From contig VXQX01000039.1 in assembly GCA_009838765.1 (NCBI GenBank), positions 1-53,188 on the forward strand: 53,188 bases of DNA. Reading direction: 5' to 3'. Every line of letters starts with the position of its first letter. Within the stretch, counting starts at the first letter, position 1. A program made the translations under genes and the position numbers. Below are positions 44,137-52,033 of this stretch, piece after piece. Source of the stretch: Gemmatimonadales bacterium (GTDB lineage Bacteria > Gemmatimonadota > Gemmatimonadetes > Palauibacterales > Palauibacteraceae). The notes beneath the pieces are model-generated. The model made no database searches and was not told the origin of the DNA. It was given only the letters and a program-made list of their open reading frames with translations.

Positions 44137-44532
44137 CTATCGTTTGGAGAACTGGAAGCGCTTGCGCGCCTTGGGACGACCCGGCTTCTTCCGCTCGACG
44201 ATGCGGGGATCGCGGGTCAGCATGCCGTGAGACCGCAAGGTCCGGCGGCGGTCTTCATCCATCGCGAGGAGGGCGCGCGCGATGCCCAGGCGCGTGGCCT
44301 CCGCCTGGCCGGTGATTCCCCCACCGCGCACCCGGACGGCGATGTCGTACGACGTCCGCGTTCCGGTGACATCGAGGGGCGCCGCGACGAGCGAACGGTG
44401 CCGCGGGATCGTGAAATACTCCTCGAACGCTCGACCATTCACGTTTACGATGCCCACGCCACGCTTCATCGTGATGCGGGACACCGACTTTTTCCGACGT
44501 CCGACTGACTGGACCTGTTCCGTTTCCGCCAA
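44137..44532 (-). CDS. rpsI: Ribosomal protein S9
   Basis: 131 residues. Shows VGRRKKSVSRITMKRGVG and NGRAFEEYFTIPRHR, the VRGGGITGQAEATRLGIARA segment and the basic tail GRPKARKRFQFSKR, which reaches the ribosomal P site. Follows rplM by 36 bp; rplM-rpsI-rpsB order as in many bacteria. Confidence 0.98.
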   Translation of the reverse strand: MAETEQVQSVGRRKKSVSRITMKRGVGIVNVNGRAFEEYFTIPRHRSLVAAPLDVTGTRTSYDIAVRVRGGGITGQAEATRLGIARALLAMDEDRRRTLRSHGMLTRDPRIVERKKPGRPKARKRFQFSKR

Positions 44533-44568
44533 CTCTCGTCTCCCTGGCAGTCCCTGTGCGCGCTGTCG

Positions 44569-45006
44569 CTATTGCGTGATCGTGTCGAAGGGGCGGGGGT
44601 GCTGAGGCGCGTGCGGATGCTCCGGCCCCGCGTAAACCCGCAACTTTCCGAGCATCTGCCGGCCGAGCGTGTTCTTCGGCAGCATGCCCTTCACGGCCAG
44701 CTTGATCACCCGGTCGGGGTGTCGGTCGAGCATGCGCCGGAAGGGGATGAAGCGCTCTCCGCCCATGTAGCCCGAATGTCGAAAGTATTCCTTCTGATCC
44801 GCTTTGTTCCCGGTCAGCCGCACGCGCTCCGCGTTCACCACGACGACGTAGTCGCCGGTGTCGAGGTGCGTGCTGTAGATCGGCTTGTGCTTTCCGCGAA
44901 GGACGGTCGCGATCCGCGTCGCGAGACGGCCGAGAACCTGATCCGCGGCGTCGACCACATACCAGTCCCGTTCGATCTCCCCCGCCTTCACCGAGTACGT
45001 CTTCAT
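44569..45006 (-). CDS. rplM: Ribosomal protein L13
   Basis: 145 residues from ATG 45006. Shows [38 protein letters not shown], the [17 protein letters not shown] segment and a His/Pro-rich end. A further in-frame codon at 45024 lies in the upstream terminator. First gene of the rplM-rpsI-rpsB-tsf-pyrH-frr run; only 16 bp separate it from the terminator, so its promoter may lie upstream, inside or beyond the sigma-factor gene. Confidence 0.97.
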   Translation of the reverse strand: MKTYSVKAGEIERDWYVVDAADQVLGRLATRIATVLRGKHKPIYSTHLDTGDYVVVVNAERVRLTGNKADQKEYFRHSGYMGGERFIPFRRMLDRHPDRVIKLAVKGMLPKNTLGRQMLGKLRVYAGPEHPHAPQHPRPFDTITQ

Positions 45007-45022
45007 TCGTTCTGCCCACCTC

Positions 45023-45045
45023 AAAAAAACCGCCCGGCGGGACGG
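45023..45045 (-). terminator. Rho-independent terminator after the sigma-factor gene
   Basis: Minus-strand stem CCGTCC/GGGCGG (one T-G pair; arms 45040-45045 and 45030-45035, 4-nt loop) followed by seven T residues (45029-45023). Ends the transcript of the sigma-70 gene before rplM. Confidence 0.8.
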
Positions 45046-45078
45046 ATGCCGAGCGCGTGAAAACGATAGCCCGTGAAG

Positions 45079-45873
45079 CTATTCAGCGCCTCGCGTGAAG
45101 TCAATCGCCAACGAAGGCGCAGCGTCGCGAACGGGACGGGAGGGCGACAGGGCTCCGCGCGAGGCGCTTCCGGCCCCGGGCGCGCCGTCGTTGACGAAGC
45201 GAACGAGACCGGACCGTTCGGCTCCTGCGCGCAGCCGCGAAAGTCCCCGCGCCTTGAGTTGGCGCGTCCGCTCGCACGACACGTCGAGGGCCGCCGAGAT
45301 CTCGGCCGGCGTCTGCGGCCTCTCGTAACCCAGACCGAAGTAGCGGCGCACGACCTCCGATTCGAGCGGCGGCAGGTCGGCCAGACTCGCCTCGATCGCG
45401 TCCTGCATCCGTTCGCGAATCACTCCGGCCCCGGGCTCGGGCGCCTGTTCGTCGGGCAGGAGTTCCTCGAAGGTGCAGGTGCCCCCCGGGGCCAGCTCGT
45501 CGAGGGAAAAGCGATGCGCGGCGGGTCCGCCGGGGAGCCGTTGATCGCCGTGATCGGCAATCGCCTGCGTCATGGCCCGCCGCACCCAGTAGTGCGCGTA
45601 GCTGATGAAACGGACGCCGCGCTCCGGATCGAAGCGGTCTGCGGCGCGCACGAGCCCCAGATTCCCCTCGTTCACGAGGTCGGCCAGCGGGACGCCGCGA
45701 CCGCGGTAGCCACGCGCGACGGACACGACGAAGCGGAGATTCGCGTTGACGAGCCGTACGCGCGCCGCCTGGTCGCCGGCCCGGCTCCGCCGCGCCAGTT
45801 CCACTTCGGCTTCCGCGTCGAGAAGGGCTTCGCGACCGATGTCCGCGAGGTAGCGTTCGAATATGCGGACCAT
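45079..45873 (-). CDS. Sigma-70 family RNA polymerase sigma factor (RpoD/RpoS-like, short)
   Basis: 264 residues with region 1.2 (RIFERYLADIGREALLDAE), region 2 (RLVNANLRFVVSVARGYRG, then DLVNEGNLGLVRAADRFDP and RFISYAHYWVRRAM) and a region 4-type HTH (TPAEISAALDVSCERTRQLK). The spacing of regions resembles group 2 or 3 sigma factors; region 3 is short, and the HTH motif is complete. The last ~40 residues are Ser/Ala-rich. It may direct a stress or growth-phase regulon (inference). Sits 12 bp downstream of lepB in the same direction and ends at a terminator. Confidence 0.88.
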   Translation of the reverse strand: MVRIFERYLADIGREALLDAEAEVELARRSRAGDQAARVRLVNANLRFVVSVARGYRGRGVPLADLVNEGNLGLVRAADRFDPERGVRFISYAHYWVRRAMTQAIADHGDQRLPGGPAAHRFSLDELAPGGTCTFEELLPDEQAPEPGAGVIRERMQDAIEASLADLPPLESEVVRRYFGLGYERPQTPAEISAALDVSCERTRQLKARGLSRLRAGAERSGLVRFVNDGAPGAGSASRGALSPSRPVRDAAPSLAIDFTRGAE

Positions 45874-45885
45874 TCCGGCGCGACC

Positions 45886-46659
45886 TCAGTCGACGCCGCG
45901 CAGAATCCGGCCCCAGCGGATCTCGGTGAGCCAGGCCCAGGGGCCCTCCGGCTCGCGAGCGTACGAATAGTACACCAGGAAGGGTCTCCCCCGGATCGCA
46001 TCCCGGGGCACGAAGCCCCAGTAGCGGGAATCTTCCGAGTTCGACCGGTTGTCGCCCATGACGAAGTAGCTGTCGTCCGGGACGACGAGCGGTCCCCAGT
46101 TGTTCCTCGTCGTGACGGCGCCGGTGCGGCGTGCGCCGTCGGTCAGGAACGGGCGCTGCCACGCGAACTTCGGGCTCGGTGCGTCGGGGAAGTTCGACGC
46201 GGCCTTCACGTAGGGTTCCTCGAACGGAACCTCGTTCACGAAGAGCCTCGCCCGCCGCATGCGCAGCGTGTCTCCCGGCATCCCGACGATCCGCTTCACG
46301 TAGTTCGTGCGCGGGGGCTGTTCGGCGGACTCGGGCGGCTCGAACACGATGACGTCGCCGCGCGCGGGCTCGCCGAACGCGGGGAGTTCCAGGTCGGTAC
46401 CGGGGATCTCGGCCCCGTACACCATCTTGTTGACGAGGAGAAAATCGCCGATCAGGAGCGTGTTCTCCATGGAGGCGGTCGGGATCTGGAAGGCCTCGAC
46501 GACGAAGGTCCGGATGAAGAGAAACAGGATGAGGGCGACGAAAATCGACTTCGTCCACTCCCACATCCACCGGCCGACGGATGCGTCGCGACCGCGCCGC
46601 GCCCGGACCGTGGGCGCGCGAAACCTGCGGACGGTGCTCTCGGTCGGTCGTGTTTCCAT
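45886..46659 (-). CDS. lepB: LepB, type I signal peptidase
   Basis: 257 residues; removes Sec/Tat signal peptides on the outer face of the inner membrane. A basic cytoplasmic head (VRRFRAPTVRARRGRD) precedes one membrane segment (~36-53), then the catalytic Ser63 in IPTASMENTLLIGD, Lys122 in YVKRIVGMPGD and a GDNRSNSEDSRYWG box. The ATG at 46659 has GGGAGG upstream; in-frame codons up to 46707 are less likely. Seen 12 bp upstream of the sigma factor. Confidence 0.95.
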   Translation of the reverse strand: METRPTESTVRRFRAPTVRARRGRDASVGRWMWEWTKSIFVALILFLFIRTFVVEAFQIPTASMENTLLIGDFLLVNKMVYGAEIPGTDLELPAFGEPARGDVIVFEPPESAEQPPRTNYVKRIVGMPGDTLRMRRARLFVNEVPFEEPYVKAASNFPDAPSPKFAWQRPFLTDGARRTGAVTTRNNWGPLVVPDDSYFVMGDNRSNSEDSRYWGFVPRDAIRGRPFLVYYSYAREPEGPWAWLTEIRWGRILRGVD

Positions 46660-46748
46660 CCCATCCTCCCTGTTTTCCACTACCCGGCGATTGGCCTTCA
46701 CCCACACCAGGATGTACGGGGGGCCTCAACGGCGTCTCACCTTCCGGC

Positions 46749-48239
46749 TCACCAGTCGACGTCGATTTGCGCGCGCTGCAGCGTGCCGCTGTAATCGACG
46801 TACGCCACCTTCGTTTCCGTGTAGAATTCGTAGACTTCCCAGCCCCCTTCACGGTGTCCGTTGCCCGTGTTTTTGACACCGCCGAAGGGGAGGTGCGCCT
46901 CCGCGCCGATGGTGGGCGCGTTCACGTAGGTGATCCCGTTGTCGAGTTCCTCCACGGCGCGGAAGGAGGCGGTCACATCCCGCGTGTAGATCGACGACGA
47001 GAGCCCGTATGGAACTTCGTTGTTGATATCGAAGGCTTCCTCGATCGTGTCGAAGCGGAGCACGGAGAGCACCGGCCCGAAAATCTCCTCGCGCGCGGCC
47101 CGGTGCGTCCGGTCGACACCCGCGAGGACCGTCGGCTCGAAGAACCAGCCATCGGCGAGGCCGCTCTCCGCCGGCCGTCCGCCTCCCGTCGCCACCGTCG
47201 CCCCCTCCTCGCGGGCGATCGCGATGTAGCGTTCGCACTTCTCGCGGGCGGTCTCGTGGATGAGCGGACCCACATCGACGCCGGCCTCCTGCCCGTCGCC
47301 GAGCCGGAGGGAGCGCGCTTCGTAGCAGAGCCTCTCCACGAACTCGTCGTGGACCTCGCTCTGCACGAGGAGTCGGCTCGTCGCCGTGCAGCGCTGTCCC
47401 GTCGTGCCGAAGGCGCCCCACAGCACGCCCTCGAGGGCGAGGTCGAGATCCGCGTCCGCCATGACGATCTGCGCGTTCTTGCCGCCCATCTCGAGGGAGA
47501 GGCGCTTGTGCATGCGCCCGGCGACCTCGCCGATCCGGCTGCCCGTCTCGGTGGATCCTGTGAAGGAGAGGCCGGGGACGCCGGGGTGTTCGACGATGGC
47601 GCGCCCGATCGTCTCGCCGCGGCCGTGCAGCAACTGCACGCACTCCGGCGGCAGGCCGGCCTCGAGCAGGATCTCCACGAACCGATGGGCGCTGTGGGGC
47701 ACGTCCTCCGAGGGCTTGTAGATGATGCTGTTCCCGCAGAGCAGCGCGGGGAAGATCTTCCAGCTCGGGACCGCCACCGGAAAGTTGAAGGGAGTGATGA
47801 TCCCGAACACGCCGATGGGGCGCCGGAACGACATCGCCCACTTGCTCCTCAGTTCCGAGGGCGCCGTGCGTCCGAAGAGGCGCCGGCCTTCGACCGCAGC
47901 GTAGTAGGCCGTATCGATGGCCTCCTGCACGTCGCCGCGCGTTTCGTCGAGCACTTTCCCCATCTCGCGCGTGGCCGCGCGCGCCAGGTCCTCCTTGTGC
48001 CGCGTCAGCAGGTCTCCCGCCTCCTTCAGTACCAGGCCCCGCTCCGGGGCCGGCGTCCTCGACCAGCGCTCGAAGCCGCGCTGCGCCGACGCCACGGCCG
48101 CGTCCAGCTCCGCCGCGCCGGTATCCGGGAAGAGGCCGATGAGGTCCGAAGTGCGCGCCGGATTCCGGTTCTCGATGTATTCGCCGGTGGCGGGCGCGGT
48201 CCACTCGCCCGCGATGTAGTTGAGGAACTTCTCAGCCAT
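46749..48239 (-). CDS. NAD(P)-dependent aldehyde dehydrogenase
   Basis: 496 residues with the ALDH hallmarks: TPFNFPVAVPSWKIFPAL, GLSFTGSTETG, catalytic Glu in LSLEMGGKNAQ (Glu250), Cys in TTGQRCTATSR (Cys284) and EEIFGPVLSVLRFD. The N-terminus (YIAGEWTAPATGEYIENRNP) resembles ketoglutarate-semialdehyde or aminoadipate-semialdehyde types. The substrate cannot be fixed. It is not next to the aminotransferase at 18-20 kb, though both could act on semialdehydes. Preceded by a small one-TM protein gene in the same direction. Confidence 0.92.
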   Translation of the reverse strand: MAEKFLNYIAGEWTAPATGEYIENRNPARTSDLIGLFPDTGAAELDAAVASAQRGFERWSRTPAPERGLVLKEAGDLLTRHKEDLARAATREMGKVLDETRGDVQEAIDTAYYAAVEGRRLFGRTAPSELRSKWAMSFRRPIGVFGIITPFNFPVAVPSWKIFPALLCGNSIIYKPSEDVPHSAHRFVEILLEAGLPPECVQLLHGRGETIGRAIVEHPGVPGLSFTGSTETGSRIGEVAGRMHKRLSLEMGGKNAQIVMADADLDLALEGVLWGAFGTTGQRCTATSRLLVQSEVHDEFVERLCYEARSLRLGDGQEAGVDVGPLIHETAREKCERYIAIAREEGATVATGGGRPAESGLADGWFFEPTVLAGVDRTHRAAREEIFGPVLSVLRFDTIEEAFDINNEVPYGLSSSIYTRDVTASFRAVEELDNGITYVNAPTIGAEAHLPFGGVKNTGNGHREGGWEVYEFYTETKVAYVDYSGTLQRAQIDVDW

Positions 48240-48263
48240 TGTCGGAGGAACTCCGCTCGTGGA

Positions 48264-48911
48264 TTAGCGATTCATGAGGAGGATGACCTCCTCGTTTTCC
48301 ACCCGGACCTCGACGACGGTCTCGGGGATGTCGAAGAGCACGGTTCGTCCGTCCGCACGCAACCCCAGTTGCTGCACGGCCATGCCGATCATCATCGGAG
48401 GCACCGGGAGGACGCCGGCCTGGAGACTCACGACGTGGAGGCGTCCCTCGCCTCGCTCGCCCACCTGCGGCAGCACCTCTCCCGCGACCCGGGCGGAATC
48501 GCCGAGCGTCCTCGCCAGGCTTCCCGCCACGTCCGCGTCGATCGGGAGTCGCGTGAAGTCGAGCATGATGGTGAAGGCGACGGTCGAGTCGCGCAGTTCG
48601 ACGGCGGGCTCTCCGACGCCGGCAGGCAGGCGGGGGACCAGCTCGTAGCGAACGTAGCTCTGGACGTCGGTCTCTGTGAACCGCGTCTCCGCCGCCCCGC
48701 CGCCCGCCGCCAACTCCTGCAGCGCCGTGTCCACCTGAGCCGCCGCTTCGGGACCGAATTCGGCCGTGGACTCCGCGACGACGATTTCGTCCGCACCCGC
48801 GTTCGCGAGCCACGCTTCGATGTCTCCGCGGAAGATCCAGCCCACCATCAGCAGAATCAGCAGGAGGATGAGAAAGCCGAGAGCCTTGAAGAGCTTCCGG
48901 AAGATACCCAT
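48264..48911 (-). CDS. Bitopic membrane protein of unknown function
   Basis: 215 residues: MGIFRKLFKALG, a Leu/Ile-rich membrane anchor at ~10-27, then a mostly beta-type periplasmic domain (RFTETDVQSYVRYELVPRLP, FDIPETVVEVRVENEEVILL). No family recognised. It starts 39 bp after thpR in the same direction and ends 24 bp before the aldehyde dehydrogenase start. Confidence 0.75.
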   Translation of the reverse strand: MGIFRKLFKALGFLILLLILLMVGWIFRGDIEAWLANAGADEIVVAESTAEFGPEAAAQVDTALQELAAGGGAAETRFTETDVQSYVRYELVPRLPAGVGEPAVELRDSTVAFTIMLDFTRLPIDADVAGSLARTLGDSARVAGEVLPQVGERGEGRLHVVSLQAGVLPVPPMMIGMAVQQLGLRADGRTVLFDIPETVVEVRVENEEVILLMNR

Positions 48912-48950
48912 GTCGACCGCCTCCGACCGGAATCGGGGAAAAGGAGAAAG

Positions 48951-49565
48951 CTAGTGCCCTTCGCGCCGGGCGTCATCGGCGTCGCCAGCCAGCCGGCAGG
49001 CGGCGACCTCGGTGTGCCGTGCGCCGCGCGGGAGAAGTTCGCTCCGCATCAGTGACACGCAGCGAACGGCCACCGTGGCCTCGAAGCGGACACGCGCGAT
49101 GGCGCCCGCCAATCCTACGGGCGGCGGGGGGCGGCGGATTCGTCCCACCGTCACATGCGGGCGGAAGGGACGCGGGTCGGGGGCCACGCCGGCGCGGACC
49201 ACGGCCCCCTCCACGGCGCGTTGCAGCGCGAGGAGGGCGGGTGCTTCCTCGACGCCGACCCAGAGGACGCGCGCACGCCGGTAAGAGGGGAAGACGCCGG
49301 CGGCGCGCAGCCGGATCGGAAAGGTCGGGAGTTCCGCGGTGGCGGCGGCGATCTCCCGCGCGAGCGGCGTCTCGAGGCCGCGGTCGACCTCCCCGATGAA
49401 GCGCAGGGTGAGGTGCAGTTGCTCCGCGCGTACCGGCCGCACCCCCTCCAGCGCCCGCAGTTCCCGGCCCGCGCGCCTGAGGTCCGCGCGGATCGCGGCC
49501 GGGAGGAGGACGGCCGCGAAGAGCCTCGACCGAACGTCGGGGGAGACATATCCTGCGCCTGCCAT
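48951..49565 (-). CDS. thpR: ThpR-family RNA 2',3'-cyclic phosphodiesterase (2H superfamily)
   Basis: 204 residues from ATG 49565. The two 2H motifs HLTL and HVTV (in PFRPHVTVGRI) are in place, with SRLFAAVLLPAAIRADLRRA at the N-terminus. These enzymes open 2',3'-cyclic phosphates or ligate 2'-5' bonds; physiological role uncertain. The start codon overlaps that of the divergent glutaminase gene. An ATG at 49583 lies inside that gene and is less likely. Confidence 0.88.
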   Translation of the reverse strand: MAGAGYVSPDVRSRLFAAVLLPAAIRADLRRAGRELRALEGVRPVRAEQLHLTLRFIGEVDRGLETPLAREIAAATAELPTFPIRLRAAGVFPSYRRARVLWVGVEEAPALLALQRAVEGAVVRAGVAPDPRPFRPHVTVGRIRRPPPPVGLAGAIARVRFEATVAVRCVSLMRSELLPRGARHTEVAACRLAGDADDARREGH

Positions 49566-50202
49566 GATCCTCCTCATCGACAACTACGACTCGTTCGCCT
49601 TCAACCTCGCTCGGTATCTGGAGGAACTTGGGGAGACCGTGCGGGTGCGGCGCAACGATGACGTCGATCCGGGAACGCTGAGGAACGAAGATCTGTCTCA
49701 CATCGTCATCTCGCCCGGTCCCTGCACGCCCGCCGAAGCCGGAGCTTCCGTCGAGACGATCCGGACGGTGGGCGCGGAGATCCCGATTCTCGGCGTCTGT
49801 CTCGGACACCAGTGTATCGCCGCGGCAACCGGGGGACGCGTCGTCCGGGCCGCGCGGCCGATGCACGGCCGCCTTTCGGCGATCCGGCACGGAGGGCGCA
49901 GGCTCTTCGCGGGCCTCCCCTCCCCGCTCGAGGTCACGCGCTACCATTCGCTGGTGGTGGATCCCGGCGAGCCGGGCGCCGGTCTCCGGATCATCGCCCG
50001 CACGGACGAGGGCGAAGTCATGGCCCTCGAACACGAGTCGTGGCCCCTGTGGGGCGTGCAGTTCCATCCGGAAGCCGTGCTCACGTCCGGCGGCCGCCGC
50101 CTGCTCCGGAACTTCCTCGCGCTCGGAAGGGGGGACGTCCCCGCCCCCGAGCCCGCGGAAGCCGGCCGCTGCCCCGAACTCCCGGCCGACGCAGTGCCCT
50201 AA
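49564..50202 (+). CDS. pabA: TrpG/PabA-type glutamine amidotransferase
   Basis: 212 residues: MILLIDNYDSFAFNLARYLE, the glutaminase nucleophile in ILGVCLGHQCIAAA (Cys79) and QFHPEAVLTSGG (His168, Glu170). Supplies ammonia for anthranilate or 4-amino-4-deoxychorismate synthesis. Sequence does not separate TrpG from PabA, and no trpE/pabB partner lies in the window. Two bases past its stop the IS481-type element begins, so a downstream partner gene may have been displaced. Folate use is suggested only by the distant folP. Confidence 0.9.
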   Translation: MILLIDNYDSFAFNLARYLEELGETVRVRRNDDVDPGTLRNEDLSHIVISPGPCTPAEAGASVETIRTVGAEIPILGVCLGHQCIAAATGGRVVRAARPMHGRLSAIRHGGRRLFAGLPSPLEVTRYHSLVVDPGEPGAGLRIIARTDEGEVMALEHESWPLWGVQFHPEAVLTSGGRRLLRNFLALGRGDVPAPEPAEAGRCPELPADAVP

Positions 50203-50204
50203 GT

Positions 50205-50230
50205 TGTCCTGATTCGGAGATAGAGCGACA
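50205..50230 (+). repeat. Left terminal inverted repeat of the IS481-type element
   Basis: Starts TGTCCTGATTCGGAG and ends GCGACA; pairs with 51302-51327 at 21 of 26 positions. It begins 2 bp after the TAA of the glutaminase gene. Confidence 0.85.
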
Positions 50231-50249
50231 CAGGGCGCATCCCCCTGGG

Positions 50250-50309
50250 GGTGCTGTATCCTGTGGTTCGAAGTCTGACCAAGGATTTCAGAACCACAGG
50301 AGCAGCACC
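50250..50309 (+). promoter_or_regulatory. Long hairpin masking the transposase ribosome-binding site
   Basis: GGTGCTG-tat-CCTGTGGTTC (50250-50269) pairs with GAACCACAGG-ag-CAGCACC (50291-50309), 17 paired bases with a small internal bulge and a 21-nt loop. The Shine-Dalgarno AGGAG (50298-50302) lies in the 3' arm and bulge, and the ATG follows directly. In IS10 and IS50 a comparable structure keeps read-through transcripts from activating transposase; here it would form only in mRNA started outside the element. Confidence 0.7.
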
Positions 50310-51298
50310 ATGACCCAGGAGGACATGCTTCACCGGTATCGCTTGGGGACGATGGCGCTGGCCGAGCGATTGGGCAACGTGCGGCAGGCGTGCCAGGTCT
50401 TGGGGATCCACCCTTTGACGTACTACAGGTGGCGCCGGGACTTTGAGCGGTACGGGTCGGAGGCGCTTCGGCCTCGGGAGCGACGGCACCCGCGGATGCC
50501 GAACGCGACGCCGGCTTTGGTGGAGCAGCGGGTGTTGGCGTTGTCGCTGGCGCACCCGGGGTTCGGCCCGAAGCGGGTGTCGGCGGAGCTGAAGCGGGCG
50601 AAGTGGGGCGGCTACGCGATCTCTCCGAGCGGGGTGTACCGGGTGCTCAGGCGTCACGGGCTGACACGCGGGCGAAGCGGCGGGGCCTGGTGGCCGGCTA
50701 CGCGGCGGCCGGAGAAGTGGAGAGGCGTCCGGCGCCGAGGGCGGGTCGTCTGGAGGTGGACGGGCCCAGTGAGCTGGTGCAGATGGACTGTTTCCGGGTC
50801 GGCAGGCTCAGGGGCACGCAGGGGGTGGTGTGGCAGTACACGGCGATCGACGTGGGGAGCGCGTATACGTGGGCGGAGCTCCACGTGGCGCCGCACAACC
50901 CGGCGGCCCGCTACGCCTCCGACCTGCCACGGCGGGTGGCCGGCGACCTGAAGCGGTTCGGCTGGGAGCTGGGGGCGGTGCTGACCGACAACGGGAACGA
51001 GTTCCGGGCGCGGGCGTTCCGGGCTACGGTCGCGAGCCTCGGCGCGGAGCACCGCTTCATCCGCCGCGGACGGCCCCAGACCAACGGCTGCGTGGAGCGG
51101 GTACACGGCACGATCCTCGAGGAGTGTCGGAAGCCCGCCCTCGCCCAGTACCTCGTACCTGGCTTCCTGGGTCTCCGCCGCGATCTGGAGAGGTATCTTC
51201 GCTACTACAACGAGGACCGCGCCCGCACCGGGCGCTGGACTCGCGGACGGACACCGATGGAGGTTATCGGTGCCAACAAGATGTGGTCTGGGCGGTGA
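50310..51298 (+). pseudogene. IS481-family transposase, frameshifted
   Basis: Frame 1 from ATG 50310 carries the helix-turn-helix (ERLGNVRQACQVLGIHPLTY, RPRERRHPRMP). Around 50665-50675 the similarity jumps to another frame that reads KRRGLVAGYAAAGEV, then the DDE catalytic core: QMDCFRVGRLRGTQG, LTDNGNEFRARAF and NGCVERVHGTILEE, to a stop at 51298. A net single-base change explains it. No slippery heptamer is present at the shift, so this is more likely a lesion (or sequencing error) than programmed frameshifting. With the shift repaired the protein is ~329 residues, normal for IS481. Confidence 0.8.
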
Positions 51299-51301
51299 AG
51301 C

Positions 51302-51327
51302 TGTCGCACCGACTCCGGATCAGGACA
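51302..51327 (-). repeat. Right terminal inverted repeat of the IS481-type element
   Basis: Plus strand TGTCGCACCGACTCCGGATC then AGGACA; the complement of the left repeat with five mismatches. Four bases after the transposase stop (51298). Confidence 0.85.
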
Positions 51328-51329
51328 TG

Positions 51330-51890
51330 CTAGCAGGCCGTGGCGAAACGGCCCCTCGGGGCGCTGAATATCATGTTGGCAAAATGGCGGCGAATAGTCC
51401 GGCGGCCGCGGCTGGAGTGGCGTGCGGACGATATCCGGGCCGGGGGCGGCCGCCGGACGGCCGGGAACGCGCGACCGGAGCCAGTAAGGGGTCGAAAACG
51501 CGCCTGCGAGGGCTCGGGCCCGGAGCGTGGACACACTTCGGCCCTGCAGGCCCCTCGGCGTCCCGCCAGCCGAACCGGCTCCGCATCAGAAGTCCCAGGT
51601 TGAATCCGGCCCTGTGCGCTTCAGGATGTTCTCGGGCCCCCGTAGGTGCGTCCGTCGAATGCCGGCGGTGGTGAGCATGTGGGTGAAGGTCCGCTCCAGC
51701 TTCTCCCCGGGCCCGCTGAAGCCGCCTGCCGCACTCACCCCGGATCCGGCGGCGGTTCGCATAGGTCGCTGCTGCTCCGCGCGGTCCCGCCTCCAACTCC
51801 GACGCCCTCGGTTCGGCACGCTCGCGCAGCCGCGCACCCCGCGCCCGGCCAGTTCCTTCATCGTCGACGACCGCCATGTGCTCAGGCCGC
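51330..51890 (-). pseudogene. Degraded IS1182-like DDE transposase, C-terminal part
   Basis: Conserved C-terminal transposase pieces are spread over several minus-strand frames: NRRRIRG, then ERTFTHMLTTAGIRRTHLRG and ENILKR, then GFNLGLLMRSRFGWRDAEGP, then a terminal FSAPRGRFATAC-like end with a TAG at 51332-51330. At least two frameshifts separate the pieces and no N-terminal catalytic part remains. The family label rests on motif memory; an IS5-type relative is possible. Confidence 0.55.
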
Positions 51891-52033
51891 TCGCCTACCG
51901 GCCCTACCACTCGCTCGCGCTGCCCGCCGGACAGGAGCCCGAGAAGGCTCGCCGGCTCTCCTCGGTGCCACGGGTCACCATCGAACGGCGTCCCTTGGCC
52001 GAGTACGACCGTCTCGCTGCGGGGGTCTCATGA
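51870..52033 (+). pseudogene. Possible istA C-terminal remnant (IS21)
   Basis: Reads VLRPLAYRPYHSLALPAGQE, then EKARRLSSVPRVTIERRPLA and AEYDRLAAGVS to a TGA at 52031-52033. That stop overlaps the ATG of the istB-like remnant (ATGA), the usual istA/istB junction in IS21 elements. The sequence itself is too short to prove IstA. Confidence 0.35.

Larger units (their letters stand above)
50205..51327 (+). mobile_element. IS481-type insertion sequence, 1123 bp, transposase frameshifted
   Basis: Bounded by 26-bp imperfect terminal inverted repeats beginning TGTCCTGATTCGGAG (left) and, read inward from the right, TGTCCTGATCCGGAG; 21 of 26 positions match and the ends are TGT...ACA as in IS481 elements. 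Inside is one DDE transposase reading frame, disrupted by a single frameshift. No clear target-site duplication is seen. The left end falls 2 bp after the glutaminase stop; the right end is 2 bp from the stop codon of an older transposase remnant. Confidence 0.85.

Noticed and set aside
50655-50685. Programmed -1 frameshift in the IS481 transposase
   Set aside because: No A-rich or X-XXY-YYZ slippery heptamer at the junction; IS481 elements normally encode a single frame.
50195-51335. Target-site duplication flanking the IS481-type element
   Set aside because: Bases outside the two inverted repeats (CTAAGT on the left, TGCTAG on the right) are not a direct repeat; insertion next to older debris or later change may have erased it.
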